A stretch of 64,000 bases of DNA, taken from the NCBI RefSeq assembly GCF_036057275.1, contig NZ_CP107945.1, forward strand, positions 7,502,001 through 7,566,000, in the 5' to 3' direction. The notes below the pieces were generated by a model. That model was not told the origin of the DNA. It made no database searches and worked only from the letters and a program-made list of their open reading frames with translations. Made by a program: the position numbers and the translations under genes. Shown here in pieces: positions 32,714-42,227 of the stretch (its first letter is position 1; each line of letters opens with the position of its first letter). The DNA is from Streptomyces sp. NBC_00390. Its GTDB lineage: Bacteria; Actinomycetota; Actinomycetes; Streptomycetales; Streptomycetaceae.

Positions 32714-35641
32714 GTGTCGTCCGCACATCCTTACGCAGACCTCGGCCCCGGCACGGCGGCCACGCCGCAGGTGGTCACCGACCCCGTCATCCACGCTCTC
32801 GGCGGCCTCGGCGCCCCCGTCGACTGCACCGGAGTGCGCAGCCTGCATCTCGAGGGACCGCAGGTGCTGTGGCTGGTCGTGGGCGGTTCCCTGGACCTCT
32901 TCGCGGTGGACGCCGCCGCCGAGGGCCACTGGCACTTCCTCGGCCGCCTCGAGGCGGGCACCCTGCTGCTCGGCCCCGTCGAAGGCCCCCAACACACCCT
33001 GGTCGGCAGGCCCGCGCAGGGCTGCCTGCTGCACCGCATCCCGCTGCGGGAGCTCTACGTCCCCGAGCACGCCGGACACCCCGGATACCCGGCCCACGTC
33101 GGCTACGGGGCCCATGACCCGTACGACACCTACGCGGGCCACCCGCCCGCACCCACCCCGCTCGAGCACGCCTTCGCGCTCGGAGTCGGACGCAGTCTGG
33201 GCGTGCTCTTCGAGGCGCCGCTGGACGGACGGCCCGCCGGTGAGGAGGCGATGGCCGACGACGACATCCTGTGGATGCCGGTCGAGCCGGGAAGCGTGCA
33301 GTACGGGGCGTCCTACAGTGCGGAGGCTGCGGGCGATCTGCTGATCGAGGCCGGGATGTGGCAGCGGATGGTCAACCAGCAACACCGGCTGCTGTCCGCG
33401 GTCGACGGCTGGATCGAACGCCTTGAGCGGGCGCACGAGCACCGGGCTGCGGCGGGCATCAAGGCGGGTGCGGCCGTCCGTGCCAGCGCCGACGAGGCAC
33501 TGCTCGCCTCCATCGGCCGGCCCGAGCGCGGCGCCCGCGGCGCCGCCCGCGCGGACGGCGCCGACGACGACGCGACGTTCGCGGTGTGCAGGCGGGTCGC
33601 CCAGGCGGCCGGGATCACCCTCGGTGAGCCCCCGAAGGGCGGTGCCGCGGACGACCGCGGCACCTGGGACGTGCGCATCTCGCCCGTCGAGCGCATCGCG
33701 GTCGCCTCCCGGATACGTACCCGTGCGGTGAAACTCGACGGACGCTGGTGGCGCTCGGACACCGGCCCGCTGGTGGGCCGGCGGGCCGCCTCCGGCGCGC
33801 CGGTCGCACTGCTGTGGCGGCGCGGACGCTACGAGGCCGTGAACCCGCTCACCGGTTCGCGGACCCGTATCGGCAAGGACAACGCCGACGAGTTCGAGCC
33901 GCGTGCCGTCATGTTCTACCGCCCGCTGCCCGAACGGCCCGCGAACATCTGGCGGTTGGTGCGGTTCAGCCTGCGCGGCACCCGCCCGGACCAGCGCAAC
34001 CTGCTGCTGAGCGGGCTGGTGACCGTCGGCCTCGGAGCACTCGTACCCATCGCCACCGGACAGGTGCTGGGCGTCTATGTGCCGGGTGCCCGCAACAGCC
34101 TCATCGTGCAGGTCGCCCTGGCTGTCATGATCACCAGCATGGTGTCGGCGGCGTTCATGCTGATGCAGAACCTCACCATCCTGCGTATGGAGGGCCGCAT
34201 CGAGAGCAGCCTCCAGCCCGCAGTGTGGGACCGCCTGCTGCGACTTCCGACGAAGTTCTTCACCGAACGCTCCACCGGCGAACTGGTTAGTGCGGCGATG
34301 GGTATCAGCGCGATGCGCCGGGTGCTGTCCGGGATCGGTCCGGTCGCTGTCCAGGCGAGCACCGTCGGTGTGATGAACATCGTGCTCCTGCTCTGGTTCA
34401 GCGTCCCCCTGGCGCTCGCGGCGATCGCCATGCTGCTGGTGATCGGCGCGGTGTTCCTGTCGCTCGGTCTGTGGCAGGTGAGGTGGCAGCGGCGGCTGGT
34501 CGAGCTCGGCAACAAGCTCAACAACCAGGCGTTCCAGACACTGCGGGGGCTGCCCAAACTCAGGGTCGCGGCCGCGGAGAGCTTCGCCTATGCGGCCTGG
34601 GCGCGGCAGTTCGCCCGCTCCCGAGAACTCCAGCAGCGGGCCGGCCGGATCAGGAATCTGACGACGGTGCTGGATGCCGTGTGCCTGCCGCTCTGCTCCC
34701 TGATCATGTTCATGCTGCTGGCGGGCCCGGCCCGCGGCAGCATGTCCGCCGGTGCGTTCCTCACCTTCAACACGGCCGTGACCATGCTGCTGACCTCCGT
34801 CACCCAACTCACCGGTGTGCTGGTGTCGGCGGCCGCCGCACTGCCCATGTTCGAGCAGGTCAGGCCGATTCTGGACGAGTCCCCGGAGGTACGCGGCAGC
34901 AGTGCGCAGCCCGGCGCGCTGGCCGGCGGCATCGAGGCGCGCAAGCTCTCCTTCCGCTACACCGACGACGGCCCGCTGGTCCTCGACGACGTGTCCCTCC
35001 AGGTGCACCCGGGGGAGTTCGTCGCGATCGTCGGGCCCAGCGGCTGCGGAAAGTCGACCCTGCTGCGGCTGCTCATCGGCTTCGACCGGCCGGCCTCGGG
35101 CAGCGTCCTGTACGACGGCCAGGACCTCGCCGCACTCGACCAGGCGGCCGTGCGCCGTCAGTGCGGCGTCGTGCTGCAGAACGCCCAGCCGCTGACGGGA
35201 TCGATCCTGGACTGCATCTGCGGCGCCGAGACCTTCTCCCAGGAGGAGGTGTGGGAGGCCGCCGAGATGGCGGGACTGGCCGAGGACATCAAGCGGATGC
35301 CGATGGGACTGCACACCATGATCGCCGGAGGCGGAGCGATCTCCGGCGGGCAGCGGCAGCGGCTGATGATCGCTCAGGCACTGGTGCGCCGCCCGCGCGT
35401 CCTCTTCTTCGACGAGGCCACCAGCGCGCTCGACAACGAGACCCAGCGGATCGTCATCGAGTCCACCCGGCGGCTTCAGGCGAGCCGCCTGGTGATCGCA
35501 CACCGGCTCTCCACCGTGATGGACGCCGACCGCGTGATCGTGATGGCCGACGGGCGGATCGTGGAGCAGGGCCGGCCGGCCGATCTGCTCGCCGACACCG
35601 CGGGCCACCTGCACGCGCTGGTGCGGCGTCAGATGGCATGA
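32714..35641 (+). CDS. NHLM-type ABC transporter, ATP-binding/permease with large N-terminal domain
   Basis: 975 residues from a GTG (MSSAHPYADLGPG). The first 410 or so residues are a cytoplasmic domain with a cyclic-nucleotide-binding-like barrel (LHLEGPQVLWLVVGGSLDLF, GTLLLGPVEG) and no peptidase signature. A membrane domain (about 430-700) and complete ATPase follow: GPSGCGKST, ISGGQRQRLMIAQAL, VLFFDEATSALD, VIAHRLS. This is the companion transporter seen in NHLM bacteriocin systems, believed to work with the C39 exporter as a heterodimer or sequential pump. Both ATP sites look intact. Confidence 0.9.
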   Translation: MSSAHPYADLGPGTAATPQVVTDPVIHALGGLGAPVDCTGVRSLHLEGPQVLWLVVGGSLDLFAVDAAAEGHWHFLGRLEAGTLLLGPVEGPQHTLVGRPAQGCLLHRIPLRELYVPEHAGHPGYPAHVGYGAHDPYDTYAGHPPAPTPLEHAFALGVGRSLGVLFEAPLDGRPAGEEAMADDDILWMPVEPGSVQYGASYSAEAAGDLLIEAGMWQRMVNQQHRLLSAVDGWIERLERAHEHRAAAGIKAGAAVRASADEALLASIGRPERGARGAARADGADDDATFAVCRRVAQAAGITLGEPPKGGAADDRGTWDVRISPVERIAVASRIRTRAVKLDGRWWRSDTGPLVGRRAASGAPVALLWRRGRYEAVNPLTGSRTRIGKDNADEFEPRAVMFYRPLPERPANIWRLVRFSLRGTRPDQRNLLLSGLVTVGLGALVPIATGQVLGVYVPGARNSLIVQVALAVMITSMVSAAFMLMQNLTILRMEGRIESSLQPAVWDRLLRLPTKFFTERSTGELVSAAMGISAMRRVLSGIGPVAVQASTVGVMNIVLLLWFSVPLALAAIAMLLVIGAVFLSLGLWQVRWQRRLVELGNKLNNQAFQTLRGLPKLRVAAAESFAYAAWARQFARSRELQQRAGRIRNLTTVLDAVCLPLCSLIMFMLLAGPARGSMSAGAFLTFNTAVTMLLTSVTQLTGVLVSAAAALPMFEQVRPILDESPEVRGSSAQPGALAGGIEARKLSFRYTDDGPLVLDDVSLQVHPGEFVAIVGPSGCGKSTLLRLLIGFDRPASGSVLYDGQDLAALDQAAVRRQCGVVLQNAQPLTGSILDCICGAETFSQEEVWEAAEMAGLAEDIKRMPMGLHTMIAGGGAISGGQRQRLMIAQALVRRPRVLFFDEATSALDNETQRIVIESTRRLQASRLVIAHRLSTVMDADRVIVMADGRIVEQGRPADLLADTAGHLHALVRRQMA

Positions 35642-35783
35642 CCCGGCCGGACCTCGGCTCCGCCGGGCCCTGTCCGGGCGGGTTCTTGCCGGGCCGGCCC
35701 TCGAGGACAGCCAGGGGCGCCCCAGGGCCCCTCTCCCGGATCGGACCGGATCAGAAGGACAGGCCGTATCGGAAGGGCAGGCC

Positions 35784-36173
35784 CTACCGCCTGCGGTGCG
35801 CGGCGCCGCCCGTCGTCAGGAGCGCTTCGGTGACGAGCCGGACGCCGCGGGCGAGACGGCCCAGCTGCTCCAGCTCGATCGCGTACATCCGGATCGTGTT
35901 CTCGATGACCGCCTCGGCCACACCCAGCGTGGGCAGTTCGGCCCGGGACGTCTGCAGTGCCACCCGCACCGCGCGCATCTCGTGCTGAAGCTGAAGCTGC
36001 GCATGGCGGGCGAGAAGTATGTGGTGGCGGTTGAGCGGCGAGTATGCGGCGTAGCGGGCCGGCAGCAGGTCCCGCAGCCATCGGGCGGCCGTGCGCTCCC
36101 AGTCATGGGACCCGGGGGCCTTGACCTGGCAGGGCCAGTCCGGGCTGAGCGTGGTGAGGGTCGTCTGGGACAT
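35784..36173 (-). CDS. Hypothetical protein beside the peptide export operon
   Basis: 129 residues from MSQTTLTTLSPDWPCQVKAP; the longer open frame upstream is not protein-like. No family recognised. The protein is mostly alpha-helical by eye (RHAQLQLQHEMRAVRVALQT, IENTIRMYAIELEQLGRLAR), soluble, with a single Cys and a conserved-looking WPCQVKAPGSHDWERTAARWL start. It converges on the second transporter gene with 142 bases between. Candidates are an immunity or accessory protein for the exported peptide, but that is inference from position only. Confidence 0.6.
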   Translation of the reverse strand: MSQTTLTTLSPDWPCQVKAPGSHDWERTAARWLRDLLPARYAAYSPLNRHHILLARHAQLQLQHEMRAVRVALQTSRAELPTLGVAEAVIENTIRMYAIELEQLGRLARGVRLVTEALLTTGGAAHRRR

Positions 36174-36482
36174 GGGCGTCGCTTCCGGATGGTGCCGAAC
36201 TCTGGTCAAGAGAGTGTTGGCGGCCTCGGCCCAGGGGTTGACCGAGGCCGCCAATGGGCGCTCCGCAGGGTGCGAAGGCCCGGATTGAACACCAGGCGCG
36301 GCGCGAGGAGGGAGCGTCGTGCCCGGGTGTTCGGTTCTGTGAGGGCGTGGGTCTCGCTCTCCGTGGCATCGGGGGACCCGGCCGCCATGTGCAGTAAATA
36401 TATATACCGTCGAGTAAGCAAGAGTATGAAAAATTTCATGCATGCCCGGGCATGAAAATCTCACTGCACGGAGTGGGTGAAA
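36174..36482. promoter_or_regulatory. Palindrome-bearing gap between unknown gene and RpiR regulator
   Basis: 309 bases without a gene. At 36426-36439 is ATGAAAAATTTCAT (TGAAA-TTTCA inverted repeat) and at 36441-36454 the perfect palindrome CATGCCCGGGCATG, one base apart. An AT-rich stretch with TATATATA lies at about 36399-36407. The first repeat resembles RpiR-family operators; the pair could control the leftward unknown gene, or act as the 3' end of the regulator transcript. Confidence 0.5.
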
Positions 36483-37406
36483 TCAGTCTTCGAGGAAGAA
36501 TTTGTGCTGATCGGCGACCTGCTCGTACCCCTCGAGCCGCGCCTGCGTCCGCTCCGGGTCCGCATCCGCCATGGCCTGCAGCACGGCGGCGGACAGCACC
36601 CCCGGAGCCGCGTACGAGTCGAACACCAGCCGCGACCCGGTGCCGGCGGTCAATGCCACGTCCGCCTCGTCCACCAGCGGGCCGAGCGTCAGATCGGTGA
36701 TCAGCGCCACCCGCAGCCCGGTGCTGCGGGCGGCCCGTACCGCCGCCAGCGTCTCGTTGGCATGGCGGGGCATCGCGAACGCCAGCACCCATGTCCCGCC
36801 CGCGGCCCGGGACTGCAACAGCCCGTCGTACGCCACGCTGCCGCCACGTGTCACCAGGCGCACGTCGGGATGGATGCGACGTGCCGCGTAGGCGAAGTAC
36901 TCGGCCAGCGACACCGAGATGCGAAGGCCCAGGATCGTCAGCGGCACCGAACGGGCCAGCTCGCGGCCGATGTCCAGCACCTGATTGGTGTCGGCGAGCA
37001 GCCGGCGCAGACTCTCCAGGTTCTCGATCTCGGCATCGACGGCCGCCTGCAGTTCGTTGCGGCGGATCTGCTCCCGGGTCTCCGGCGAACCGGCCACCGC
37101 ACTCAGCGCGATGGGCTGCAGCACGTCCCGCAGCGCCGGGTAGCCGCTGAACCCCAGCGAGGTCGCGAACCGGGTCACCGATGGCTGGCTCACACCGACC
37201 CGCTCCGCGAGCTCCGTGATGGACAGGAAGGCGGCCTCGGTCAGGTGGTCGATCAGGTACTGGGCGATGCGCCGCTGCCCGGGGGACAGCCGATGGCCGC
37301 CGAACAGTGCGCGCACCCGGTCAGCCGGGGCGGGCTCGTGGTCCGCAGCCTTCCCTCCCGGCGTGATCGCAGCCGCCTGCGCACGTGCCTGCTGCCCTGA
37401 TGGCAC
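36483..37406 (-). CDS. MurR/RpiR-family transcriptional regulator
   Basis: 307 residues from a GTG 8 bases after AAGGAGG. N-terminal HTH_6 domain at about 28-105 (SPGQRRIAQYLIDHLTEAAF, ITELAERVGVSQPSVTRFAT) and a C-terminal SIS sugar-phosphate-binding domain at about 145-280 (VPLTILGLRISVSLAEYFAY, ALITDLTLGPLVDEADVALT). These regulators sense phosphosugars or related metabolites. No sugar catabolic gene is adjacent, so its target is unclear; it sits between a signalling phosphatase (divergent) and the peptide export block. Confidence 0.92.
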   Translation of the reverse strand: MPSGQQARAQAAAITPGGKAADHEPAPADRVRALFGGHRLSPGQRRIAQYLIDHLTEAAFLSITELAERVGVSQPSVTRFATSLGFSGYPALRDVLQPIALSAVAGSPETREQIRRNELQAAVDAEIENLESLRRLLADTNQVLDIGRELARSVPLTILGLRISVSLAEYFAYAARRIHPDVRLVTRGGSVAYDGLLQSRAAGGTWVLAFAMPRHANETLAAVRAARSTGLRVALITDLTLGPLVDEADVALTAGTGSRLVFDSYAAPGVLSAAVLQAMADADPERTQARLEGYEQVADQHKFFLED

Positions 37407-37647
37407 CGGTGTGCCTCCTTCTCGTGACGCTCGTGTTCAACATAGCTCACTCACCGTGGCCGCCCCCATGAACGTCGGCTCGCGCGAAACCGCCCGGCAC
37501 GGTCGCCCGCTCGGCCGCCGGGCGAAAGGATGCGCTGCGCGGCAGCCGGGGAGCATGCTGGCAGTGTGACCTGGTTCGGCGCGGCCCGGCGCACGCCACA
37601 CGACGCTGCCGGTGCTGTGGCGGCGGCGGCAGACGGGGGGAGCACCC

Positions 37648-40089
37648 GTGCCCGATGAAGTGGCCCTTGCGATCGCGCAGGCCGAGGTGGCCGCGATCGA
37701 AGCCGTCGGGGGCTTCGCCGGCGGAGTGTACATGCGCTCCAGCACACCGGGGCTGCTGCGGCTGGCGGTGGTCGCCGGGCTCCCCACCCAGCTGTTCCGT
37801 CCCTGGACGCGTATGCATGTGAACCGCCCGTTCCCGTTGTCCGACGTGTACCGCTCGGGCCAGCCCGTGTTCCTCGGCGATGCCGAGGAGTCCATGCGCC
37901 GCTACCCGCAGCTGATGGCGGGTCTGCCCTTCCCCTTCGGGTCGCTGTACGTGCCGATCATCAGCGAGCACGAGAAGTTCGGTGTGATGGCCGTGCTGCG
38001 GCCTGCCACCCCCGGCGTGCCGATCGACAAGGCCGACCGTGCCCAGATGATCGGCACAGGGAAGGGGCTCGGCGCGATGCTGACTGCCATCGGCGAGAAG
38101 GGTTCCCGGGTCGAGTGGGACGGGGAGGCGGTGGCCGTCACACTGCCCGTGCGCACGGCGCCTCCGGTACAGGTCGGCCGCTTCGACTGGAACATCGACA
38201 CCGGCGCCGTGCGCGCCGACGAGGGGCTGTGCGCGATTCTCGGCATGGACCCCGCCGAATTCCCCGGCACCGTCTGGGCCTTGGCGGAGCGCCTGGCACC
38301 CGAGGACGCGTACGGCCTCTGGGCGATCGCCCGGCAGGCGGCCGAGTCGGACCGGCCGGTGTCCCGCAGAATGCGTCTGAACGGGCCGGACGGGCGACCG
38401 CATGTGCTCGAGGTGTCCGGCCGCCGCGTCGACCCGCCCGCCGGGGCAGAGGGCATCCGGCTGACCGGGCTCCTGGTCGACCTCGGCACGACGCCCGTGG
38501 TCTCCCAGGCAGCGGACCGGCTTCCGCAGGGCGTCTTCACTCTCGACCGTCTCGGACGGATCACCTACGTCAACCGCAATGCCGAGAAACTGCTCGGGCA
38601 TGCCCGCGACGAACTGGTCGGACGGGTGCTGTGGGACGCGCTGCCGTGGCTGGGCCAGGCCGGCCACGACGACCACTACCGGGCGGCGTTGATGACGAGG
38701 GACCCCGTGCGCTTCCAGACCAGGACGCCGAGCGGGACGTGGCTGTCGGCCTCCCTCCACTCGGGGCGTGAGGGACTCACCGTCGAGCTCGAAGGACAGG
38801 AACCGCCCGCGTACACCCCGGAGTCGGTCATCGTGCCCGGCCTCGGTCTCGGGTCCACGGCCGACCGGGCGGTGGCGCTGTACCGGCCGGTCGCCCTCGC
38901 CATCGCGCTCACCGAGGCAGTGACAGCACGTCAGGTCTCCGCCGTGGTCACGGAGGAGCTGCTGCCGGCGTTCGGCGGCCGCCAGCTCGCGATCTACCTC
39001 CTGAACGAGCGGCATCTCTATCTGGCGTGGGAGACCGGCTTCCCCCGCGGCTTCCTCGACCGCTTCGACGGCGTTTCCATGGAGGCCCAGCTGCCGGGCG
39101 TCGAGACGCTCACCAGCGGCCGGCCGATCTTCTTCGAGTCCATGCAGCGGCTCGCCGACGCGTATCCGGGCATCCCCCTGGACGCCAGCGTCGGTGCCCG
39201 GGCGTTCCTGCCGCTGATCGCCTCCGGCAGGCCGGTCGGTTCCTGCATCCTCGGCTTCGACCATCCCCGGGGCTTCAGCCCCGAGGAGCGCACGGTCCTC
39301 ACCGCGCTCGCCGGACTCATCGCCCAGGCCCTGGAGCGGGCCCAGCGCTACGACAGCGAAGCCGCCCTCGCCCGCGGCCTGCAGAACGCGCTGCTGCCCC
39401 ACCGGCTGCCCGTGGTCGAGCACTTCGACACCGTCGGACGGTATCTGCCCGGCACCCAGGGCATGGAGGTCGGCGGGGACTGGTACGACGTCATCGAGAC
39501 CGGCCGCGGACTCGCCCTGGTCATCGGCGACGTACAGGGACACGGTGTCGCCGCCGCCGCCACCATGGGCCAACTGCGCAGCGCCGTCCGGGCGTTCGCG
39601 CTCAGCGGCTTCGAGCCGAGGGAAGTGATGAGCGGCACCAACCGGCTGCTCATCGACCTCGACCCGGGCCAGTTCGCGAGCTGCTGCTATGTCACCCTCG
39701 ACCCCGGAACCGGCCTCGCCCAAGCGGTGCGGGCCGGTCATCTGCAGCCGCTGCTGCGCCATCCCGACGGCAGAACCGAGGTGCTGAACCTGGCCGGCGG
39801 CGTGGTCCTCGGCGTCGACGGAATGGCCAGCTACCCCATCGCCGAGCTGCAGCTCGAGCCAGGTGCGCTGCTCGCGCTGTACACCGACGGACTGGTCGAG
39901 CAACCGGGCGCCGACATCGATCTCGGCATCGAGCGGCTGCGCGGCGCCCTCGCGGACATGAGCACGTACACCCTCGCGGAGACGGCCGACCGCCTGATCA
40001 ACGAGGCACGCCAGGAGGTCGACCGCCCCGACGACATCGCGCTGCTGCTCGGCGCCCGCTGGCCCCGCAGGGACCCCGGCCACGAGTGA
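37648..40089 (+). CDS. GAF-PAS-PAS-GAF-PP2C (SpoIIE-type) phosphatase
   Basis: 813 residues, started at a GTG (MPDEVALAIAQAEVAAIEAV) preceded by a G-rich GGGGGGAG site; an upstream in-frame start lacks one. Domains: GAF-like at about 15-160 (GGVYMRSSTPGLLRLAVVAG), PAS at about 175-285, PAS at about 290-395 (GVFTLDRLGRITYVNRNAEK), GAF at about 430-575, PP2C at about 590-810 (GMEVGGDWYDVIETGRG, VIGDVQGHGVAAAATMGQLR, LLALYTDGLVEQPGADID, RPDDIALLLGAR). Same architecture class as the phosphatase at 17.5 kb but not a recent duplicate. Likely feeds a partner-switching sigma pathway. Confidence 0.9.
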   Translation: MPDEVALAIAQAEVAAIEAVGGFAGGVYMRSSTPGLLRLAVVAGLPTQLFRPWTRMHVNRPFPLSDVYRSGQPVFLGDAEESMRRYPQLMAGLPFPFGSLYVPIISEHEKFGVMAVLRPATPGVPIDKADRAQMIGTGKGLGAMLTAIGEKGSRVEWDGEAVAVTLPVRTAPPVQVGRFDWNIDTGAVRADEGLCAILGMDPAEFPGTVWALAERLAPEDAYGLWAIARQAAESDRPVSRRMRLNGPDGRPHVLEVSGRRVDPPAGAEGIRLTGLLVDLGTTPVVSQAADRLPQGVFTLDRLGRITYVNRNAEKLLGHARDELVGRVLWDALPWLGQAGHDDHYRAALMTRDPVRFQTRTPSGTWLSASLHSGREGLTVELEGQEPPAYTPESVIVPGLGLGSTADRAVALYRPVALAIALTEAVTARQVSAVVTEELLPAFGGRQLAIYLLNERHLYLAWETGFPRGFLDRFDGVSMEAQLPGVETLTSGRPIFFESMQRLADAYPGIPLDASVGARAFLPLIASGRPVGSCILGFDHPRGFSPEERTVLTALAGLIAQALERAQRYDSEAALARGLQNALLPHRLPVVEHFDTVGRYLPGTQGMEVGGDWYDVIETGRGLALVIGDVQGHGVAAAATMGQLRSAVRAFALSGFEPREVMSGTNRLLIDLDPGQFASCCYVTLDPGTGLAQAVRAGHLQPLLRHPDGRTEVLNLAGGVVLGVDGMASYPIAELQLEPGALLALYTDGLVEQPGADIDLGIERLRGALADMSTYTLAETADRLINEARQEVDRPDDIALLLGARWPRRDPGHE

Positions 40090-40133
40090 GCGAAGGCCGC
40101 ATGCCGTCGCGCGGGTTCGGCTTCAGGGCTGTT

Positions 40134-42227
40134 TCACAGATGCTGAAGGAGCCGGTCGGGAGTGAGGGGCAGTTCCCGCAGCCGCACACCCACCGCGTGA
40201 TGGACGGCGTTGGCGATGGCGGCGGCCGTGCCGACGATACCGATCTCGCCGATGCCCTTGCTGCCCATCGGGTTGAGGTGCGGGTCGTCCTCGGCGATCC
40301 AGTGCGCCTCGATCGCGGGCACGTCCGCGCTCACCGGCACGTGGTAGGAGGCGAGATCGCACTCCGCGTAGTTCCCGAAAGCCGCGTCCATCGTGCTGCT
40401 CTCCATCAGAGCCATACCGAGGCCCATCGTCATCCCTCCGACGAACTGGGACCGCGCCGTACGGGAGTTGAGGATGCGGCCGGCCGCGTACACACCGAGC
40501 AGCCGGCGTACCCGCACCTCGCCGGTCACCGTGTCCACCTGCACCTCGGCGAAGTGGGCGCCGAACGCGTGCCGGGCGAAGGGTGATTCCCCGCTCGTCT
40601 CCTCCTTGGTGTCCACCGAGACGGTCAGCCCCTCGGGCGGCAGAGCACCGGACCGTTCGGCGAGCAGGGCGGCAAGCTGCGAGCACGCCTTGTGCACGGC
40701 CCACCCCCAGGAGGCGGTGCCCGCCGAGCCGCCCGCCAGCACCGCGGCCGGCAGATCGCTGCTGCCGATGTCGACGCGCACCGCATCCAGCGGCACGCCG
40801 AGCACATCGGCCGCGACCTGGGCGAGCACGGTACGCGCGCCGGTGCCGATGTCCGTGGCGTTGATACGCACGAGGTACGTGCCGTCCCGGCCGGCGTGCG
40901 CACTCGCCCTGGAGGGGGCGAGGAACACGGGGTACGTGGCCGACGCGACGCCCGACCCCAGCAGCAGATCCCCCTCCCGGCGCACGCCCGGCCGTGGATC
41001 GCGCTGGTCCCAGCCGAACCGCCGGGCCCCCTCCCTCAGACAGGCGGCGAGATTGCGGCTGCTGAAGGGGCGGCCGCTGTCGGGCTCGGTGTCCGTGTCG
41101 TTGCGCAGCCGCAACTGCACGGGATCGACCCCGGTGGCCACGGCGAGTTCGTCCATCGCCGACTCCAGCGCGAACATCCCCGGTGTCTCACCCGGCGCAC
41201 GCATCCAGGAGGGGCTCGGCACGTCCAGAGCGGCCAGCCGGTGGACCGTACGGCTGTTCGGCGAGGTGTACATGACCCTGGCCGGCACGGCCGCCTGCTC
41301 CACGAACTCCTTGATACGCGAGGTCTGCGTGACGACCTCGTGGGCCAGCGCGTCGATCACACCGTCCCGGCCGGCCCCGAGCCGTACCCGGTGCAGCGTC
41401 GGCGCGCGGTGTCCCACGACCGCGGCGAGCTCACGCCGGGGGAGCGCGAGGGTCACCGGCCGGTCGGTGTGGCGTGCGGCCATGGCCGCGAGCACCAGCT
41501 GCGGACGAGGTGTCCCCTTGGAGCCGAAGCCGCCGCCGACATGCTCGGAGACGACGGTGACCTGCTGCTTGTCCAGCCCGAACAGCCGCGCGAGCACATC
41601 CCGTACCACGGTGGATCCCTGGGCCGTGTCGTGCACGGTCAGCCGGCTGTCGTCCCAGCGGGCGGTCGAGGCATGCGGCTCCATGGGGTGGTTGTGCAGA
41701 GCCGTCACGGTGTACGTGGCGTCGATACGCACGGCGGCCGCGGCGAAGGCCGCGTCGAAATCGCCGCGTTCGCGCACCGCGGGGAAGCCGCCGTTGACCG
41801 TGTCGGGCGTGTAGATGCCCGGATGGTCCGGCCTGAGGTGCACATCGTGCTCCTCGGTGTCGTACGCCACGCGCACCGCATCGGCCCCCGCGCGGGCGGC
41901 CTCCAGGGTGTCGGCGACCACCAGGGCGACGTACCAGCCCCGGTGCGGTACCTCGGCGTCCTGGAGGACCGCGAGCGTGGGATCGTCCGGCGGCCGGAGC
42001 CGCGGCGCGTTCTCATGGGTGAGCACCGCGAGCACACCGGGCAGTGCCGAGGCCGCCTCGGTGTCGAAGGCCATGACCCGGCCGCGGGCGACCGTGGCCG
42101 GGACGGGCCAGGCGTAGGCGCGGCCGGGATGTGACTGCTCGGCGGCGTACCGGGCCGCACCGGTGACCTTCTCGCGGGCCTCACGCCGTACGGCGCCGGT
42201 GCCGATGGCGGCGGAAGTCCCGGTCAT
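40134..42227 (-). CDS. Molybdenum-cofactor subunit of aldehyde oxidoreductase/xanthine dehydrogenase family
   Basis: 697 residues, ATGA-coupled to the FAD subunit. Family features: YVGGGFGSKGTPRPQ-type loop (EHVGGGFGSKGTPRPQLVLA) that contacts the molybdopterin, RAPGETPGMFALESAMDELA, and the catalytic Glu in GSKGIGEIGIVGTAAAIANA near the C terminus. Length agrees with YagR/PaoC-type large subunits. It hydroxylates aldehydes or N-heterocycles; the PaoC-like context (see FAD subunit) favours aldehydes. No XdhC/PaoD-type maturation gene is in the window. Confidence 0.9.
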   Translation of the reverse strand: MTGTSAAIGTGAVRREAREKVTGAARYAAEQSHPGRAYAWPVPATVARGRVMAFDTEAASALPGVLAVLTHENAPRLRPPDDPTLAVLQDAEVPHRGWYVALVVADTLEAARAGADAVRVAYDTEEHDVHLRPDHPGIYTPDTVNGGFPAVRERGDFDAAFAAAAVRIDATYTVTALHNHPMEPHASTARWDDSRLTVHDTAQGSTVVRDVLARLFGLDKQQVTVVSEHVGGGFGSKGTPRPQLVLAAMAARHTDRPVTLALPRRELAAVVGHRAPTLHRVRLGAGRDGVIDALAHEVVTQTSRIKEFVEQAAVPARVMYTSPNSRTVHRLAALDVPSPSWMRAPGETPGMFALESAMDELAVATGVDPVQLRLRNDTDTEPDSGRPFSSRNLAACLREGARRFGWDQRDPRPGVRREGDLLLGSGVASATYPVFLAPSRASAHAGRDGTYLVRINATDIGTGARTVLAQVAADVLGVPLDAVRVDIGSSDLPAAVLAGGSAGTASWGWAVHKACSQLAALLAERSGALPPEGLTVSVDTKEETSGESPFARHAFGAHFAEVQVDTVTGEVRVRRLLGVYAAGRILNSRTARSQFVGGMTMGLGMALMESSTMDAAFGNYAECDLASYHVPVSADVPAIEAHWIAEDDPHLNPMGSKGIGEIGIVGTAAAIANAVHHAVGVRLRELPLTPDRLLQHL

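Noticed and set aside
32699..35614. 971-codon leftward open frame opposite the second ABC transporter
   Set aside because: The sense strand has complete ABC motifs; the antisense sequence is compositionally random.
36206..36439. Leftward 77-codon frame starting MKFFILLLTRRYIYLL
   Set aside because: The hydrophobic start comes from the AT-rich palindrome area; the rest is low-complexity and there is no ribosome site.
37447..40083. 878-codon leftward frame opposite the PP2C phosphatase
   Set aside because: Shadow of the phosphatase gene, which has all its domain motifs on the plus strand.
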